DNA of 64,000 bases, from contig NC_081338.1 of the NCBI RefSeq assembly GCF_022539665.2, positions 7,304,446 through 7,368,445 on the forward strand. Reading direction: 5' to 3'. The notes beneath the pieces were generated by a model. The model worked only from the letters and a program-made list of their open reading frames with translations, did not search any database and had not been told where the DNA came from. Numbering within the stretch: position 1 is the first letter of the stretch; every line of letters begins with the position of its first letter. Origin of the DNA: Daphnia carinata. Taxonomy: Eukaryota; Arthropoda; Branchiopoda; Diplostraca; Daphniidae. The position numbers and the translations under genes are program-made. Shown here in pieces: positions 36,695 to 48,628 of this stretch.

Positions 36695-39600
36695 TTACAT
36701 CATTGACGCCCACTGTCCATCACAGACGTCGTTGAAGGTCATGGTGTAAACAGATTTACCCCCCAACTCGCCAGGACCACGGCACTTGGGTTGGTAATCC
36801 CATATTAGATCTGGATGTTCGTTAATCCATCTTGGAATGGAGAAGAAACTGTGAGGACTCGTGTGACGCTATTTGTACTGCACAACTATTACCTCGTCAG
36901 ATAAAGAATGGAGCAATCACAGTGCCATGGATTCTTGATCAAATTGACGTACTGAAGATTCTTCAACGGTTCGAAAGTGCCCTCGGGGAGAAACATGAAG
37001 TGATTGCTATCCAGTTGCCTGTGCCAAGTGAGTTCACAAACAATTTCTCTGAATTGAGAAACGTCTTAATTGAAAGTGAAAATGTACTGACATTCGCTGA
37101 AGTTTCGGGACCGGTTCGAAAACATCATGTGGTAACGAAGTCAGCAAATTGTTGTTGAGGGCGAGCCACAGCAATTGAGGGATGCCGGTGAATGCTTCAG
37201 AATCGATTTCACGCAGATTATTGGACAAGATGAACAACTTCTCCAGCCGTTCCATACCCGTAAATACACCAGCCGGCAAATGTTCCAGAAGGTTTCCACC
37301 AATGTGAAGCTCGTGCAACTGCTCCAGGCTACGTACAACGTGTTCATCTAAAAAGGTAAGCAAAACCGCCAAAATATTCAATTTCGTTCCCTCAAACCTG
37401 GAAAAGATGCCCGGTGAAATGGTAACAAGGGAATTGCCCGTTAAGACCAGCTGAGTTAAACTGGTTAGATCGTGAAAGATTTTTTCTGGCAATTCTAGGA
37501 TTTCATTGTTCTGCAATTGCAATATTTCCACATCGACTAATCCGCGGAAAAGTGTGGGAGGCAGGACTTTGATTTGATTGTCGCTTATTTTGATTGACTT
37601 CAGCTTGGTCAAACCTGAATCGAATCGGCGTATAAATTTTTGGAGAGGAATTTCATAATCCTGGCGTTAACGTTGTATCGTACCATCGAGCAATAGCGGC
37701 GGCAGTTCTGTCAGTTCATTTCGGGACAAGTCGACATCTTCCAGTTGATTCAGGCCTCGTAGCAAATTCTCGTCTAGTCGGGCAAATTTATTGCTGGACA
37801 AATGGAGTACAGTCAAGCGTCGTAACGTTCGAAATACTCCGAGTGGCACCTCTTTCAGCTCGTTATTGGATATATCTCTGATTTTTTAATTTTCAAAAGA
37901 AAAAAGGAAACAGAGAACACCCAATGATGATTAGCATTTTTCACTCAACGTCGTAGCACCGATTCGATGAATCTGCTAATAATAATAGAAAACGGGCGGG
38001 TTAAAAAATAGAAATAAACTTGCAGCGTTTCAAGATTGATGTTGGCGATGAATATCTTTTCGTCCAAGACTTTTAGTTTATTTTTGTGGATCTTCCTGCA
38101 TGAAATCGAGAAAGAAAAAAAACAAAAAAGGCGTGTCAACGAACGAGGAAACGAGTGACTGATGGTTCAATCTCGCCAATCAGATCTCGCACGCTCGAGC
38201 GCGATCGTTGCGAAACGGGGTTGCTAACGAAATGGCAACATCTACACCAAAAAAGCTAACAAACTACGACGCGTAGTGTACATACAAATATACTCACAGA
38301 TTGATCAAATTCTCCAAGCTGTCGAACACCGAGTCGGGTAGATACTCGATCTGGTTGTCAAATAAATCCCTGAGCGAACATTGACGAAAGAGGAGCCAAA
38401 AAATTTAATTAAATATAGAAATTATTATTTTTTTTAAAAAAAAAGGGAAACACACACACGCGCACACACACACGACGACTAGCAAAAAGAGCAGATGGTT
38501 CGTCAACGACTAACGATAAACAGATCTTAGCAAGAAAAACAAAAAAACAAAAAGAAGGAAAGGTACACGAATATCTATAATTGTGTGTCTGTCTGTCTGT
38601 GTGCGCGTGTTGAAAAATGGGCCTTGGAACATGTAGCGGAGTGTGCCGTAATATAAATAAACAGCGGAAGAAGCGGATGTGTTAGATGCAAGGCTCGATA
38701 GACTCACAGTTCGTTGAGTAGAATCATTCCTTTGAAGGCGTCCTTGTTGAGTGTGCCTAGTCGATTGGCGCCCATATCACTGGATGATGATGGAACATGC
38801 AACACACGCGCAGCACGAGAAAGAGGAGAAACACAAAAAAAAAAAAAAAATGATGGATGATGGCCTTTACTTATTATTATTACTGATGCTGCTGTCTGAG
38901 TTGCGTGTTCATCGTCCGTCATTCTTCACGTTTTTGCGCTTATTTGTCAGATGATTTGTTTACATCGCAATTCAACACTTTTGACAGCTAGTGACAACAA
39001 ACAAACAGAGGAAAAAGAAAAAGGTGTCGAATTGGGTGAGGGGGGAAAGAAAAAAGAAAAGAAAAGCGCGTACAGCGCTTTAGTATCGTGCGGGATCGTC
39101 TGGCTCCGCGGAACGAACGTCAAATCCAGACGCCAGCAGGAAACGGTACGGGTCTCGGCTGTACACGTGCACGGCCTACATTTACATTTTGAATCAATTA
39201 GAAACTGCGTTCTTGTTTTCTTTTTTTAAATTATATTTTTGAAATTTGTCGATACCCTTCCGAGCATTTGTTCCAACGGGACGAACTCTTATCCAATGTC
39301 CAAACTATCACGAAAATTTTTGTTTTTTAAATCTTTGAGCTACCCTTGATAATCAACGTGATTTTAAAACCTGATTGTTCCAGACTGCGAATTCTCTGCT
39401 CCATCAATTGGATGGTTTTTCTTAATGCGTCTTGCGAATCTTTACCGTGCGTGACGGCTTGTTGTAGTTCACCAATCAGCGTTCGACTTTGACTCTGCAC
39501 TTTCTCCTTTTCATCTAAAATGCTGTACAGCTCGTCCCTGGCCCGTCCAAGAGCGTCGCACGGGCTCAGGACGCATTGGCCAGTCGCTTCGTCCACGAAC

Positions 39601-39746
39601 GGGGTCGGACCAAGATCCAATGGCCTGTACTTGTGATAAAACGGTCGACTGGGCGGCGGTGCGCCAGCCTTTGACGTCTCGATAAATAACGATCCTCCAA
39701 TCACGAACAATATCACCTTCAATCGTAGCAAATGCATCGCTTTCAA
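36695..39746 (-). CDS. Secreted leucine-rich-repeat protein with LRRNT and LRRCT caps
   Basis: Exons 5' to 3': 39746-39371, about 39175-39074, 38779-38708, 38369-38298, 38095-38024, 37877-37684, 37614-37092, 37018-36893, 36830-36695; about 558 residues. Exon 1 gives a signal peptide (LLRLKVILFVIGGSLF) and a helical, coiled-coil-like stretch (SQSRTLIGELQQ to RIRSLEQS). Exon 2 holds the Cys-rich N-cap (PCTCTAETRTVSC). Exons 3-5 are each exactly 72 nt, one 24-residue LRR apiece, all phase 2. Later exons carry several repeats each. The C-cap is NPWHCDCSILYLTR, then a Trp-Ile-Asn run with two more Cys, to stop. No transmembrane helix was seen, so it is probably secreted. Intron 5 uses a GC donor (CT|GCAAGT). 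The exon 1/exon 2 phases do not match as read (phase 1 against phase 2), so that border, or a tiny missed exon, is unresolved. Partner unknown. Confidence 0.8.
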
Positions 39747-40910
39747 TTGTTTGCTTTTTCAGCGTTACGTTCTTGCCAAGTCTCCAGCCGACTGGATACT
39801 AATAGTCTAAAGCGCGTCGGCCAAGCGCATCATAGTCGTTGGATTCCTTTTGGCCCGCAGTCGAAGGCGAAATGTGAGGGACACTCAATTTTCTTTTTTT
39901 TTTTTTTTTTTTTTTTTTGCACCGACCGAAAGTCAACGAATGAAAGAAAAGAATCCAAACAAGTGGAACGTCTCTATAAGACTTCCTCCCCTTATTTTGT
40001 TTCCTTCCTTTTTTTTTTTTTTTTTACATATCGAAGAAAGATATGCGCTCTTTTATTTTTTTGTTCTCTATCAAAATGCGAAAGACCAAGTCCGTTCCGT
40101 CTAATGTGCAATCCTGTTAAATTGTTTGAAGTTTGGGAACGGGATCGTAAAAGGGGCGAAGACGCAAAAGGAGCAAAAAGACGAAAGACGGACTTTAGAG
40201 GTCAAAGAAGAACTAGCTTTTCTCTCTTTCTTTCTCTTTCGCTTGTTCTTTTTGGACGCAATCCAGCAAACACAGAGAAAGAAAGAAAGAGATTATATAG
40301 ACGTGCGACAGCTATATAGGACCCCCCGAAACCCCCCCCCCCCTCTGCCCGTTCGTGGACTCTCCAGCCGTGAGTAATCCATTTTCTCCAGTTACGACCG
40401 TTATACACAATCGCATCAGTTCTACTCTCAGTTCCGCCGGCGACGAAGATCTTCCGGTATATAGTCTTTTTTTTTTTTTTTTTTTTTTTTAAGAAGGAAG
40501 GGGTTTGCCGTCTCTTAAATATAATATAGCCATCATTTGTGTTTACATGTATATATACAAAGTCGCTCTCTTTTTTTTTCTTTTCGGTTTGGCTGCTGTG
40601 TGTGACGCGCAACGCCCGTGCCCCTCTTTTTTGACGTACCCTTTTTGCTCATAACAACACGTAAAAATAACGTCATGCATCCCTCTCGAATTAAGAAAGA
40701 AAAAAGAAAGATGGACGTCGGGATGGATAAAAACAAAACAAAAGGGGAAGGTTTTATGGACGTCAAACGACGCCCGACTTCAATATAGCCTTCTAGACTG
40801 CCGCGATGCTCTTGTGGTGTGGCTAGTACTGCCATCTCGGCATATGATGAAACTCTCTTCAATTATAAGAGCCTCTCTCTTTTCCGTTTTGCCGCTTTTT
40901 TTTGTGTGTG

Positions 40911-40940
40911 TTTTGTTTTGTTTTGTTTTGTTTTGTTTTT
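40911..40940 (+). repeat. Microsatellite (TTTTG)n
   Basis: About six uninterrupted TTTTG units. Confidence 0.9.
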
Positions 40941-41522
40941 ACGCCACTGTTGATGGTAAACAGTTTTTCCGAGAACCGGACGTCAAAGCCGCAGCGTAGC
41001 ACGTGCCGGCCTCCCACTTTAAAATGTAGTGGACCCTTTCACCTCCCCTCTGTCTCTCTCTATTGTTATTCCTGGCTCTTTGATAAACATTGTTCTCGTT
41101 TTCTCTTTTTTAAGTCGTTTCTGTTTATTTTCCAGACGAACAACTTCTCGGGCTTTTGTAGGAACGTTTTCCCGTTGAACCGAACAGCCGTTAGGCCCCG
41201 ACTAAAAGCGATCCACAAAAAACCATTTGACAATTAAACGTTTTTAAAAATGAGATTAAAGAATAGAGGAAAATTGCGAGCTTGCGTCGAGTCGCCTCCT
41301 TTTTGCTTTTTACCCACCCAGTTTTACGAACTTTACCAGCGGATGTTTTCTGAACGCGCTGCGTCTATTTGCGTGGGGTTCTGGGTTCGTCATCGCCGAC
41401 TAAATCTCTCATTGACTGTGTTATTATTTAGACTGCGAGATGCTAAGTACCCCGGCGCTGGAAAATTTGCAATTTCCTAAAGGCTAAAAAATCGAAATGT
41501 TATGCGTATGTATTTTTGCACG

Positions 41523-41539
41523 TTTGGCGCGCGCCGAAA
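41523..41539. promoter_or_regulatory. E2F-like site upstream of the RPAIN-like gene
   Basis: TTTGGCGCGCGCCGAAA is nearly palindromic. Its left half, TTTGGCGC, exactly fits the E2F consensus TTTSSCGC. It lies about 150 bp before the start codon of a gene tied to RPA, which fits cell-cycle control. Inferred. Confidence 0.45.
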
Positions 41540-41689
41540 CGTCCTTTTCTTGTTTTGATTTGAGCGCTGGCGAGGTGCTGACGGAAAGTTCGCATTGCCC
41601 GCCATTTGGCAACTCTGCTTTCGACACTTAAGCTTTCTTTGACAGCCCATTTGCAGACGGACGTGCAAACGGTACGCGGGAATCAAAAC

Positions 41690-42443
41690 ATGGAAGCTCA
41701 TCGCAAAAACTGTTTCGAGCAGTTGCGGCACAAAAATGCCTGCTCGATCGACGAGCTCAAGTCTAGACTTCGAAAGGTAGTAGAAATCGACTCGTTTTCA
41801 AGCTAAATTTACAATCGAAAGCGTTTCTATTTTTTTTTTCGTTTGTTGCCAAACCAGCTTTATGTACAGGATCTGAAGGTCAAGCGTGAAAAGATTTTGA
41901 AAGACAAGCGAGATATCGTTATATCGGAAGAGGATGATCTCGATTTCTTTGCAAAATACTGTCGTAATTTCTTTGGCAGAAGTGAGGAGCCACTTGATGT
42001 TGACGAAGACCTTTTGTACCAAATCTGGGAGGAAATCAGGCTTGAAGGTCTTAACTTTTCGCTTCAGCCTTTTCTTTTTCGTGTAAAACCAACTATTGTT
42101 TACTTTCGCAGAGATAGAAAATGCAGAGGCAAACCTTGTCGAAAGCTTGGTGAGCCAATGCGGCAGCCACGAGATTGTTTGTCCTCTTTGTCTCAAGCTG
42201 CCTGCTCAACTTGATGAAAGCCACTACTTGACTTGCACCTGTGGTCTCAAATTCTTGCTACCCAGTCATATCGACTTGAAAGACTTTGAGGCCACACTAT
42301 TAACTAGCAACGATATTCACAGTGAGACTTGTGATGCCACACCAGTTTACGATGTGTGTCCAACTGAAGAAAACACACTCCAATTCATTTCCAGCTGCGA
42401 ATCATGTTTATATTTCAACACAATTTTAGAAAGCCCCATTTAG
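41690..42443 (+). CDS. RPAIN: RPA-interacting protein (RPAIN/RIP) homologue
   Basis: RPAIN carries replication protein A into the nucleus by linking it to importin beta. Three exons: 41690-41776, 41858-42047, 42112-42443; 202 residues, close to the roughly 220 of vertebrate RPAIN. The basic N-terminus (HRKNCFEQLRHK) matches the position of the family's importin-binding Arg-rich segment. The middle is acidic (SEEDDLDFF). The C-terminal zinc-binding domain has CPLC, then CTCGLKF, then HSETC and CESC, the spacing expected for this family. The start at 41690 is preferred because it puts the basic segment first. An upstream in-frame ATG at 41606 would add 28 residues unlike the family. Introns are short (81 and 64 nt). 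The assignment rests on the C-terminal Cys pattern. Confidence 0.8.
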
Positions 42444-42836
42444 AGGATTCTCATTCATTTTCTTTCATTGTATCGTGTTGTGAAACGCTCACCTCTGCTC
42501 ATTCTTTCCATCTTTTTTTTTTCTCTTCTTGCTCAACATGATCTAATAGGCCAAGAGATATTTATACACCCCGTTTCTTTCCCGTGACTCTGCCTCCCCA
42601 ATAAATTTCGTTGCCTGTGCGTTAGCGCTTTCCGTTTGAAGTTTGGACATTCTTCAAGCCGAGTTGGGCCAAATCGACGACGAAAGAAACGCAAATTTCG
42701 GGATGGCCGTTCCAAACATTCCATCGTAATCTTTTCCTCTTGTCGTGAACGAGCAGAAGGGACAACAGGGGATTGGGTGGAGAGAAGAAGAAGATCAACG
42801 GCTTTACCTCTCATTCCAAACGAGGTCGCAGAAAAA

Positions 42837-42863
42837 CAAAAAAAAAAAAAAAAAAAAAAAAAA

Positions 42864-42895
<32 letters not shown>

Positions 42896-42898
42896 AAT
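42837..42898 (+). repeat. Poly-A followed by (GAAA)n
   Basis: About 29 A residues run straight into about eight GAAA units. Confidence 0.9.
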
Positions 42899-44419
42899 GA
42901 CAAGAAGGAATATATATTCGCTGGCTGCCAGATGTTTCAGCGCTCTTCCAGTTTCTGCCGAACGGTATGCATGTCAGGAAAGAAAAACGGGGGGAGTGGG
43001 GAGGACAGAATATGACAGACACACGTGAATGTTTCAAAGAGGCGGCAGATCCATCTCTGCTTTTGTGCCTCCCATGAACTTTGTGTGCGTCTCGCAGCTT
43101 CTTCGTCTTCTTCGCCACCCTTTTATTTATTTATTTATTTTTTTCGAACCCAATACGAGTATCTGTTTTTAAAAAAGAAAAAGTGCGGTGGCACGCGACT
43201 CGCAGCTGTGGCGGTGAACGCACCGTGTGCAACACGGACGCGGTCTCGCTAACTCTCGAGGGGTTGCAACTGCGTGTTGAGGAAGACGAAGAACGTAAGC
43301 AACAAGACACATGACGAGAATTACGGAATAGGCTCCCCCCCTTTTTTTTTTTCCCCAACGCATATCTACACGGCACGAGTTTGGCGTGCCAACTTGCCTC
43401 TTTACCCGCCCTTTTTGCCAGCGGTAAAAGTTTTGACGAGGACCAGCTTTTTTTTTTTTTCCTTTTCCCTTTCTGCTTTGCTCACGCAGCCGTGAATCAG
43501 CAGAAAAGAAATTGGCCTATATAGAACGAGTCCAAGAAAACGATTGGAATTTTTTTACAGTTTTTTTTTTTTTTTCTTTTCAAACATTTTTTTTTTTTTT
43601 TTTTTTTCAACTGGGATGTTTGGTGCGCCGGAGAGCCTTTTGATACACAGCGACTTTGGTGATTTATGCCGTTCGAGAATCTCGCCAGAATGCTTCGAAA
43701 CGTTACGGTGAAACGAGAGGTGGGACGAGGAAAATAAAATAAAAGAACGAGAGTTCAATAAAATAAAAAACGAAAGGGGGGGGGTGGGGGTGGGGGGGTG
43801 GAGAGGAAAGAGAGGGGTTCTTTTCGGCTCATTAACTCCGGATGAATCACTACTGCTCCTGTCTTCAGTTGCTAGTTGCTAATATAGCTTTTGATGCTGG
43901 AACCAGTTGCTGGGAACTGTTTTCTATCAGGATTATTGGCCGAGTGACTAATACTATTGCTTATAGCTGCAGTGGGAGCTCTTCTCTTCTTTCTTTCTTT
44001 TTTTTTTTTTTTCTTTTTCCTTTGGCCGTTTTGCTCGCTTGCTGTAAGCGCGCCGACTGGAACCGACGCGGATGAGTCTCGGGTTGGAATAGGACAGTTG
44101 TTTTTTTTTTTTTTTTTCTTTTTCTTTCTTTCCCCCAAACCAAAAAGAAACGGAACACACACACAGAAAAAAAAAGAAAAGAAAGAAAGATGCCAAAATA
44201 CAAAATAAAAGAGTAGAAGAAGAAGAAGAAGAAGAAGAAAAAAAAGACGTTGACGAAGACGTACTAACGAGGGAAGGATATAGTATTAAGTCTGGCACGG
44301 AAGGAGTTCCAGTGCCAGCAAATGGAAACGGTCAAACTTCTTTTTTTTTTTTTTTGCTTCTCTCTCTTCTTTTCCCCACTCCTCCCTTTGGCTCCTTCTC
44401 CAGGAACCCTTTTTTTTTT

Positions 44420-44452
44420 ATTTTATTTTATTTTATTTTATTTTATTTTATT
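44420..44452 (+). repeat. Microsatellite (TTTTA)n
   Basis: Six to seven TTTTA units. Confidence 0.9.
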
Positions 44453-44743
44453 TTTTTATCTCTCATCTCTTTTTCTATTTCCTTTGGGTTTTCTTCCTTT
44501 TTCCTGTTCGTCAAATCAGGAAAGAGAGGAAGGAAAAAAACGGGAGAAGTAGCGCGCATTTGTTAAGTTTCCCGTTTGGCTCTAGCCTTTTTTTTTTTTT
44601 CCTTTCGGTCTAGATCCATTTCCCCCAACAACAACAACATTCAACAGAATGACATTGGCCTCTTCTGCGATCAAACTGCTGCGTTTTACAGACAAATATT
44701 GGCGCCGAACATTTGCATCGAATCTCATTTGAATTTTCCTTTT

Positions 44744-44771
44744 TTGTTGTTGTTGTTGTTGTTGTTGTTGT
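44744..44771 (+). repeat. Microsatellite (TTG)n
   Basis: About nine TTG units. Confidence 0.9.
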
Positions 44772-45707
44772 GTGTATTGTTTATGAAGAAACGCGCGCTG
44801 GTTGAAAGCGGAAATTGAATTTGCGAACAACAACAAAACAATTGACAGACAGAGGAGAGCGGGGGAATTTTGAAATGCAGACGACGACAGATCCGTGTTG
44901 TTTGGGTGTCCTTGGTTTTAGCCAAACGTCGTCGTGTGTGATGGACACAACCAGATGATCACGTCTCTATTCGGACTAGCGAAATATAAAAAGGGAGGAA
45001 GAATCTGGAAGTTTCGAACGTCGGCGGGTGGCGATAGGGGGGGGGGTTCGACCTTGGCGTCTATTCGGAACCAGCCATCCCTCACATGACGGCCGACGAC
45101 GAGCAAAATAACGGTGGCGCTTTATGTTGTCTCGTCGACTTCGTCTTCTGCTGTGGCGTTTTATTTTTTTATTATTATTATTATTTAAGTTGGCGCGCTT
45201 ATTTCACCATTCGGCACACACTCACGCACAGCAAGAAAGGAGGGGAAAAAAAAACGAACGAACGAACGAAATCTGTTTTTGTTGCTTCATCCACAATTTC
45301 ATTCGACACGGTCAGGCCGTTCGTCCGTCCCGCGCGTCCGTTTGTCCCGTCTGTTAAAGGCGTTCCGCCCTTTTTTTTTTTTTTTTCTTTTTTCTTTTCT
45401 CTTTTCAATAAATATTTTTTTCACTTCGACTCCCGCTTCGGAAAACGACGTGATCGGATGAGATTGGTCGCGGCTGTTGTTCCAACAAAATAAAAAAAAA
45501 AAAGAAGAAAACTTCGTAAGACCTCAGCGCTAGCAGACAAAATAACAGAAAGAGATGGTAGGGAGAAGGACTTTGACAGCAGTTGTCTGCTGCTTAAAGT
45601 TGAACGTTCTTTTTTTAGGCTTTAAAAAAAAAAATAGGAACAAAACAAAATAGAAAAAATTCTAAATACAATTTATTTTGTTGTCGAAGACGGATCTATC
45701 AGCTGAC

Positions 45708-45742
<35 letters not shown>

Positions 45743-45780
45743 CGTTTCTCGCTAAAGCTGTTTCGTTATTTTTTTTTTTT

Positions 45781-45801
45781 GTGTGTGTGTGTGTGTGTGT
45801 G
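45781..45801 (+). repeat. Microsatellite (TG)n
   Basis: About ten TG units directly after a T run. Confidence 0.9.
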
Positions 45802-46217
45802 CCCGTCAACGTTGATTTTCTCACTTCTTTTATGCGCTTTTACTTGTCACGACTTAAGAAGCTGTCGACTGTTGACCTCGCTCTCGTTTGGTCTTCCTCC
45901 GCATTTTTTAAATGTTCATTTTCGTTCCATTTTATTTGACTTGTATTTAACTGTTATTTTTTGTTTTTCCCCTTTAAAAAAAAAAAAAAAAATACTCGCA
46001 AGTTTTCGGCCCACTCTGTCCGTCTCTCTCCAGCTGTTTCTCGGACTCTCCGACAAGCAGTCGATGAGAGCTGGGGTCGTTCGAGACGACGAAAGGAAAA
46101 AAAAAAAAAAAAAAAATAATAATAATACGCGGCCGGGTGTGCGAGTTTGTTGGCCCCAAAATTTTTTTCCTTTCCATGCCCCCCCCCCCCTCCAAAAAAA
46201 AAAAAAAACAAGTACCC

Positions 46218-46240
46218 CACACACACACACACACACACAC
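46218..46240 (+). repeat. Microsatellite (CA)n
   Basis: About eleven CA units between two A runs. Confidence 0.9.
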
Positions 46241-48595
46241 AAAAAAGGAGGCATAAAAAAAATGTATTTAAACGCAGTTGCTTACGCTTTTTCATATACC
46301 GCCCGTAAGTTCCGGAGAAACGCGTTTTCTTTTCCTCCTCTTTCTCCAAAAAAAACAAAAACAAGTCATCGGAAACCCCGATGGTCGGGTACGGATGTAA
46401 ATAGATGGACTTAGGTCCGCGCAGTATATTATTTAAAAGAGCAAAAAAAAAAGAGAAAAACTATATATCTTGGATGTATACATTGATATCTCTCTTTGAC
46501 TTCGAAATGAGATGGATGATGATGATGGCCATCGTCGTTGCGCGCCACATCCGCGCTCATCCATCGGTTTGCGGGCAAACTCAAACCCGCAAGTAAAAAC
46601 GCGTTTCTTAATATTTTTTATTTATTTATTTATTTATTTTTTACTCCACTTTTTGTTGTTGATTTCGTTCTTTTTGACGTGGCTGATTGAAAAACATTCG
46701 GTGCCGCACAGTAGTGAAACCAAACCAAAAAGAATTTATTGCTGTGATGATAGGTTTTTTTTCTCTTTTTCATTCCGCCGACAAACGATATTTATTACGA
46801 GTCGGATAATAAATGCGGCACACGGCGGAATGAAAATTTACACGTACCGCTAGCAGGGAATAAATCCATCAGCAGTGGATGAGTACATTCCTGCTGTTGC
46901 GCGTTTTTTTTTTTGTTTTTTTTTTTTTATTTAGAAAAAAAAAGAAAAACAAAAAGAGCGAGAGATTTGTCAATGCTGTCGGAAGGTAGTGCGCATGAAC
47001 GGTTGAAATTCTAAATCGAAAAACAATGGATTCAAAATTGAGTGGCAAAGACTTCGAAAAATCGACTGAAAGATTGAAGTTAACGTACGCGACAATGAAC
47101 GTCGTTTGCTTTGGCTGATATCCAGTGATGACGTCAATGCGGGCCGGATCTCAGCCACCGGATATCTGGTATGGTAGTAGTAGTGGTAGTAAATAGTATA
47201 CGTTTGTGTTTTTTTTTTTTGTTTTTTTTTTTTTTTTTTGCCAGATAGATATCCACGTCTACATCGAATTTCCCGTCTCTTTTGCAATCCTATTATCTTC
47301 TCTATCTTCTTTTTTTTTTTTTTTTTTTTTTTTGGTCAATTTGCGTCGATGGGAATCGCGTTCGCGCAAAATAAAAAAAGGGGGGAAGGAGGGTAGAAAA
47401 ACGATGTACTTAAAAAAGATTCGCCCAAAACGACGGGACGTGTAATATGTGGGGTCGGCAAAACGACGACACATGCATAAAAATAATAAAAAAAAAAAAA
47501 CCATCACTTTTGCTGAGTTCGAGTGTTACGTACAAGAGAAAGAGCCACGCCAGCCAAAAAAAAAATAAAATAAAATAGAAATTCCCTTTTTTTTTTTTTT
47601 TTTTTATTGTCCTCTCTCGCGTTTTGGTACATGTACGACATTGTGTTGTCTATATACTCAACTATATCTTGATTTCCCCCGTTTTTCTTTTTTTTTTTAT
47701 TCGCTCGTCTTTCCGCTTATTTGTTTCTTGTGTGTCCATTGTTCGCTTCCTGATGCCTTTTCCGCTCCCATTAGGCGCATAGAAACTCTTAAAAAGACAA
47801 TGATCATCTCTCCTTTTTTGAGGGCCTTTTTTTTTTTGTTGTTGTTGTTGTTTTCAACTAATCGATTGAAAATCATTTTGAATAATTCATTTCTTCAGCG
47901 GGTTTTTTTTTTTTTTTTTTTGGGTGTGTCTTCACCCAAAACCTGTCAACACCCCGCTTTGATTGGTTAACTCTAGCGCACCGGTGTGTGTGTCTCTCTC
48001 TCTCTTTTCAATTCCTTCACTTCGTCGCTAAAAACAAAAAGCAAAAAGAATTTACGACGTCCGAAGCGCGCGCGCGGTTAAGCGTGTGAGCGCAATTTTA
48101 CGCTCCACTGAGCTCTCTCTCTCTCTGAAGGACTTGGTCTTGTCTGCATCCAACTTCTTTTTTTGTGGGTGCGTGTTCGCACGTCTGCGGCGGTTTGATG
48201 TGGGTTGCGGTGCACCGATCATCGCACGGTGTGTATCACATTCTCGATCAATTATTTACCGTACGTTGCAGACTGCAGGCGTTGGCCATATAGCGCCTCA
48301 CGTCAAAACAGAACGACAATGGGCCAGCATTGAATCATTACGACACCTGGCTGGTCCGTTATTATTAGGTCACGTTATGCACGGGCATTTCTGAGTAAAA
48401 AAAAAAAAAAACGGGCAACACACACACACACATTTCAAGAATTGCCTTAAACAAAATTTCAGGGTCGGTATGAACTAAAAAAAAAAATAATAATAATAAT
48501 ACATGATTATTATTCCATTTTGTTTGAGAAGGAGAACGGCGTGTCATTGGTTGAACTGCTATTTTTCTAAGAGGCTCTCTCAGTAACGAACCGAT

Positions 48596-48628
48596 ACAGA
48601 ATGCCCAACGGGGGGTTGGGCATTCTGT
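48596..48628. repeat. Perfect 14-bp inverted repeat with a G5 loop
   Basis: ACAGAATGCCCAAC at 48596-48609, GGGGG, then its exact reverse complement at 48615-48628. It is not made of simple repeat. A T-rich stretch follows. It could be a stem-loop in RNA or a cruciform; the stem is shorter than usual for a microRNA precursor. Confidence 0.75.

Larger units (their letters stand above)
39747..41689. other. Divergent spacer between the LRR gene and the RPAIN-like gene
   Basis: 1.9 kb. It begins the homopolymer-rich regime, with poly-T runs at about 39894-39918 and 40467-40490 and a (TTTTG)n tract at about 40911-40940. An E2F-like element lies near the right end. No coding region was accepted. 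Confidence 0.5.

Noticed and set aside
36832-37158. Open frame of 108 codons, + strand
   Set aside because: It lies antisense over LRR exons 7 and 8, which have clear LRR and LRRCT motifs on the other strand.
45779-46414. Open frame of 211 codons, + strand
   Set aside because: It is a translation of (TG)n, poly-A and (CA)n tracts with no domain, codon bias or splice context.
47122-47136. TGACGTCA palindrome (CRE-like)
   Set aside because: An 8-bp site is expected by chance in 64 kb and no gene start lies nearby.
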